Source: Brevibacillus composti
Lineage (GTDB): Bacteria; Bacillota; Bacilli; Brevibacillales; Brevibacillaceae
DNA length: 64,000 nucleotides
Reading direction: 5' to 3'
Assembly: GCF_016406105.1 (NCBI RefSeq)
Contig: NZ_CP066308.1
Span: 3,610,001-3,674,000, forward strand
Positions 60,855 through 64,000 of the stretch are shown piece by piece; positions within the stretch are counted from its first letter, which is position 1, and the number at the start of each line of letters is the position of its first letter. A program made the translations under genes and the position numbers. The notes beneath the pieces were generated by a model. The model searched no databases. It was not told the DNA's origin and was given only the letters and a program-made list of their open reading frames with translations.

Positions 60855-61041
60855 CTTCCGTCACAACTCCCTCATTTTTCTCTGCCCTATTATAGCAAAA
60901 AGGCGTCGAGGGAGAAAGTTGGCATTCCTTGGCTTTTCGTTCTTTTCTCCTGTTCTTGCATCCGGGCAGCTGGTTTGGGACTCTTGCGCAATCGCGGTAT
61001 AATAGGTACAACCAGTAAGCAGCAAAAGGAGAAACGGACCT

Positions 61042-62451
61042 ATGAAACGACCAGCAGCTCAACAGCGGAAGGCGCCGCGGCAGGAAGATGCGCAAATAAG
61101 GGTCGGCCAGCAAATGACCCTGACGATCAAAAGCCTGGGGATCAACGGCGAGGGCATCGGCTACTTCAAGCGGAAAATCGTCTTCGTCGAAAAAGCTCTC
61201 CCCGGCGAGGTGGTCCACGCAGAAGTGACCGAGGTCAAGGAAAAATACGCGACCGCCCGCCTGCTGCGTGTCGTCGAGAAATCCCCGGCTCGCGTCCAGC
61301 CCCCCTGCCCTGTGTATGAGCAGTGCGGCGGATGCAGCCTGCAGCATATGGAGTATCAGGCCCAGCTGGCCGCCAAGCAGGAGCTGGTCAGCGAATCGCT
61401 GCGCAAATACGCCCGGTTGGAAAATCCGCCGGTGGCCCCGACGATCGGCATGGACAACCCCTGGGGCTATCGCAACAAAGCGCAGTTTCAGGTAGGCCGG
61501 GAAAACGGCAAGCTGGTGGCCGGACTGTATCAGACGGGCACCCATCGCCTGGTGGACCTGGAGACCTGCCACGTGCAGCATGAGGCGACCACGGCCATCG
61601 TCCGCACGGCCAAAGCCGTCATGGAGGAGCTCGGCATCCCCGTCTACGACGAACGCAAACGGACCGGTGTCGTCCGGACGGTCGTGGCGCGGGCCGCATT
61701 TGCTACGGGAGAGACGCAGCTCACTTTGGTGACGGCCACCCCGGAGATCCCCCGCGTCAAGGAACTGATCCTGGAGCTTCGCACGCGCCTGCCGGAGCTG
61801 GTCAGCATCGTACAAAACATCAACCCGAAGAAGACCTCCCTCGTCTTCGGCGACACCACCCGCGAGCTGTGGGGACGCCCCTCCATCGCGGAAAAGCTGG
61901 GCGAGCTCTCTTTTGATCTGTCGGCACGCGCCTTTTTCCAGCTGAATCCGGAACAGACGAAGAAGCTCTATGAGGAAGTAAAAAAAGCCGCCGGACTGAC
62001 CGGCAGCGAGCTGTTGTTTGACCTGTATTGCGGGACGGGAACGATTGCGCTCTGGCTCGCTCCCTACGCCCGGGAAGTGCGCGGAATCGAGATCATCCCG
62101 GAAGCGGTGGAGGATGCGCGGAAAAACGCGGAGCGCAACCAAGCAGCCAACGCGCAGTTCCATGTGGGCCGCGCCGAGGTGCTGATGCCCAAGTGGGCGA
62201 AGCAAGGCGTAAAGCCGGATGTGGTCGTGGTCGATCCGCCCCGTACCGGGCTGGATAATGCGCTGATCCGCTCGCTGCTGGAGGTGAAGCCGAAGCGGAT
62301 CGTCTATGTGTCGTGCAATCCGTCTACGCTGGCGAAGGATATTGCCCAGCTCTTGGCCGGGTATGAACTGGTACAGGTGCAGCCGGTGGATATGTTTCCG
62401 CATACGGCGCATGTGGAGAGCTGTGCGTTGATAGAAAGAAGTAAAGAATAA
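61042..62451 (+). CDS. rlmCD: 23S rRNA (uracil-C5) methyltransferase RlmCD/RumA type
   Basis: This 469-residue enzyme has an N-terminal TRAM RNA-binding domain (residues 20-85; IKSLGINGEGIGYFKRKIVF), the iron-sulfur-type cysteines CPVYEQCGGCSLQH, SAM motif LLFDLYCGTGTIALWLAP, IEIIPEAVEDARKNAE, VVVVDPPRTGLDN and the catalytic Cys in IVYVSCNPSTLAKD. In Firmicutes one enzyme (RlmCD) methylates both U747 and U1939 of 23S rRNA. AAAAGGAG precedes the ATG at 61042. It is monocistronic. Confidence 0.92.
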   Translation: MKRPAAQQRKAPRQEDAQIRVGQQMTLTIKSLGINGEGIGYFKRKIVFVEKALPGEVVHAEVTEVKEKYATARLLRVVEKSPARVQPPCPVYEQCGGCSLQHMEYQAQLAAKQELVSESLRKYARLENPPVAPTIGMDNPWGYRNKAQFQVGRENGKLVAGLYQTGTHRLVDLETCHVQHEATTAIVRTAKAVMEELGIPVYDERKRTGVVRTVVARAAFATGETQLTLVTATPEIPRVKELILELRTRLPELVSIVQNINPKKTSLVFGDTTRELWGRPSIAEKLGELSFDLSARAFFQLNPEQTKKLYEEVKKAAGLTGSELLFDLYCGTGTIALWLAPYAREVRGIEIIPEAVEDARKNAERNQAANAQFHVGRAEVLMPKWAKQGVKPDVVVVDPPRTGLDNALIRSLLEVKPKRIVYVSCNPSTLAKDIAQLLAGYELVQVQPVDMFPHTAHVESCALIERSKE

Positions 62452-62766
62452 GCATATGGGTTCAAGAATCTGTGGAAGATACTCGACCCGTCTGCTTCTA
62501 TTTCTATACGGTTAATCAGTCGATGAAGAATTTCTAGAGTCAATTCTTTGAAAGACAGGAAATATAAAAGCAGAAAACCGAAATTGTGTTGAATCTTTTT
62601 GGAAGAACGTACTAGGGATGTTTCATAATGCTAATCTGGAGTTGAGTAAATATGGAACATATAGAGCGTATGGCCTCTCAAAAATAGTGGAGGCAACCCA
62701 GAATGTACACCCAAATTATAGCGCTCATCACCAGTGTGGTATAATTAGGAAAAATAAAGGCGCGGG
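62452..62766 (+). other. AT-rich spacer with promoter before the right-end gene
   Basis: Composition falls below that of the flanking core genome. TGGTATAAT (extended -10, core 62740-62745) lies 22 bases before the start codon of the next gene; I found no good -35. A short open frame around 62590-62790 (VESFWKNVLGMFHNANLELS) could be a gene remnant but has no start signal. No terminator for rlmCD is clear. Confidence 0.45.
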
Positions 62767-64000
62767 GTGTTTGGGGTGCTTAAATTAGAAGGTAAAGTCA
62801 AACGAATGGATCTCGAATTGCGAATCAAATATCTCGGTTTGCAAACCAAAGTATATCAGCTCGATGACTTTAGGTTTGTTATTTATTGCGAAAATTACGA
62901 GGGTGATTTTGAGGAACTTGCCGACGATTTCAACTCATCTATAAGGCACATGGGGACGAATGTCGAATTGACGAAAACTCCGCCGGAATCGTTCAAACAA
63001 AGAATCGAAAGAATTTCCTTATCAAACGTTGTGGACGGGTTCAAGGCAACCTGCGTTACCGAAAGCGACATTCGTAATTTTGTGGAAAGTAAATTCCATT
63101 ATATCAATGTGACGAATGTGGATATCCCGCATCGCGGCTTAGGCTTTGAAATCGTGGTTTCGGTTTCGGAAGATACAACGGCGGAAATGATGGAGCAGAT
63201 GCAAAATTATCTGCTACAGGCCGACTTGGGAACCGATAGGATAACAATCAAGCATGAGGATTTCCCGAGGCAACCGACAAATGCGGGAGCGGATCGCGCA
63301 GGTCATGAAACGGTAAACAATCTACTTGGTTCTTTCAACGTTATGAACCTATCATTATATAAGCAACTTCCGTTCACGATCAATGAAGCTGATTTTTGGT
63401 TCGAGCATGCCGAAGATATTTATACCGGAAAGACAGGGAGACAGGATATCCCTTTTTTTCGTGAAGGGTTGCAAAAATGTTTCCTCAACGCCTCTGTGTT
63501 CGAAACCGTCGACCTACGGGACGTGTTGCTACTATACGATACGGTCTATTTGGCACTTCCGATCGAGAATCATCTAGATTCGTTTCTGGAGCAACAGAAC
63601 ATGACAGCGTCCGATCTAGTCGAACTAGTCGACATGGGGAAGGTCGTCATTGTGTTACCAAATCAAGAGACCAGATACGACCAAAACCTGCTGCTACAAG
63701 CCTATCAATGCAATCCGCTGTCTGTCGTCGGGCGACGAGGTCTAAATGCGCTATTGGCCGCCCATCTTGTCGAAACGAAGACACAATACGAAAAACGATA
63801 TCCGAACATTTACGATGCGTCCTCCGAACTGTTCCTTCGGGGGAAGAGAGAGGGAGATCCTTTCGTGCAACGCTTCGCCCAGCTGTTAGCCTGGCCCGTG
63901 ACGGCGGCGGCGGCCAGCTTTCGCTACTTGCACCAGCACAGCCCAATGTCAGTCGCCAATTTCGGAGTTAATCTTATTGTCGAAGAAAGCTTTCGTGGTT
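62767..64000 (+). CDS. Unassigned large protein (3' end outside window)
   Basis: The frame is open from GTG 62767 (or GTG 62776) to the window end, at least 411 residues. The N-terminal 170 residues appear to contain two strand-helix units (YQLDDFRFVIYCENYEGDFE; GFEIVVSVSEDTTAEMMEQM). After a linker (RQPTNAGADRAG) a mixed domain follows, with an acidic-hydrophobic stretch VDLRDVLLLYDTVYLALPIE and later DMGKVVIVLPNQE and VVGRRGLNALLAAHLVETKT. No family motif is recognised. Codon use is AT-richer than the neighbours and the gene follows a core rRNA methyltransferase gene, suggesting acquisition. A defence or mobile-element role is possible but unproven. Confidence 0.7.
   Translation, partial: MFGVLKLEGKVKRMDLELRIKYLGLQTKVYQLDDFRFVIYCENYEGDFEELADDFNSSIRHMGTNVELTKTPPESFKQRIERISLSNVVDGFKATCVTESDIRNFVESKFHYINVTNVDIPHRGLGFEIVVSVSEDTTAEMMEQMQNYLLQADLGTDRITIKHEDFPRQPTNAGADRAGHETVNNLLGSFNVMNLSLYKQLPFTINEADFWFEHAEDIYTGKTGRQDIPFFREGLQKCFLNASVFETVDLRDVLLLYDTVYLALPIENHLDSFLEQQNMTASDLVELVDMGKVVIVLPNQETRYDQNLLLQAYQCNPLSVVGRRGLNALLAAHLVETKTQYEKRYPNIYDASSELFLRGKREGDPFVQRFAQLLAWPVTAAAASFRYLHQHSPMSVANFGVNLIVEESFRG

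Noticed and set aside
62590-62790. Short frame with VESFWKNVLGMFHNANLELS
   Set aside because: Protein-like in part, but no start signal; it overlaps the promoter of the next gene. Possibly a remnant, not listed as a gene.

Overview
The window is typical chromosome of a moderately GC-rich, spore-forming Firmicute of the Brevibacillus/Paenibacillaceae type. The evidence is strong AGGAGG ribosome sites with many TTG and GTG starts, an archaeal/eukaryotic-type (type 3) prolyl-tRNA synthetase, T-box and RFN leaders, a FabL enoyl reductase, LiaFSR, and YneF, YugP, YhfH and YrzI-like small proteins. About 70 genes are supported. I saw no rRNA, tRNA or CRISPR array.

Positions 1-36 kb follow a Bacillus block (yfhP-mutY-fabL-ygaC-ygaD-gsaB-ygaF-perR). 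In order they hold a GH18 hydrolase cut by the window edge; perR with its own Per box; nth with a long basic tail; a minus-strand operon of bcp, an M42 peptidase, a methyltransferase, a cobalamin adenosyltransferase and a GNAT protein; proS behind a T-box; ribU behind an FMN riboswitch; a three-gene ABC-2 exporter; hemL; YugP; an autoregulated-looking ECF sigma/YcdB membrane protein pair; ProC-like and HIBADH-like reductases; MFS and ABC exporters; ygaC; and fabL with a FapR-box-like operator. A chemoreceptor gene is followed by a 3.1-kb nested insertion (ISLre2-type inside IS4-type) with 9-bp target duplications. Beyond it lie a small-protein cluster, mutY and yfhP.

Positions 36-48.5 kb hold redox genes (NimA-like, AhpD-like, extradiol dioxygenase, sodA), a decayed hybrid sensor kinase, a TauE-like exporter, an intergenic region rich in inverted repeats, an amidase-holin pair and a PrpE-like phosphatase. 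The lia cell-envelope stress locus begins at about 45.3 kb and runs in reverse to 49.8 kb.

Positions 48.5-62.5 kb hold liaH and liaI, a secreted NlpC/P60 hydrolase behind a c-di-AMP (ydaO) riboswitch, an OmpR/EnvZ-type two-component system, a cytochrome P450, bioY under a BirA operator, an M29 aminopeptidase, ilvA behind an isoleucine T-box, and the rRNA methyltransferase rlmCD. After rlmCD the composition becomes AT-richer. A large protein that I cannot assign begins at about 62.77 kb and runs off the window; it is the best candidate here for undescribed accessory biology.
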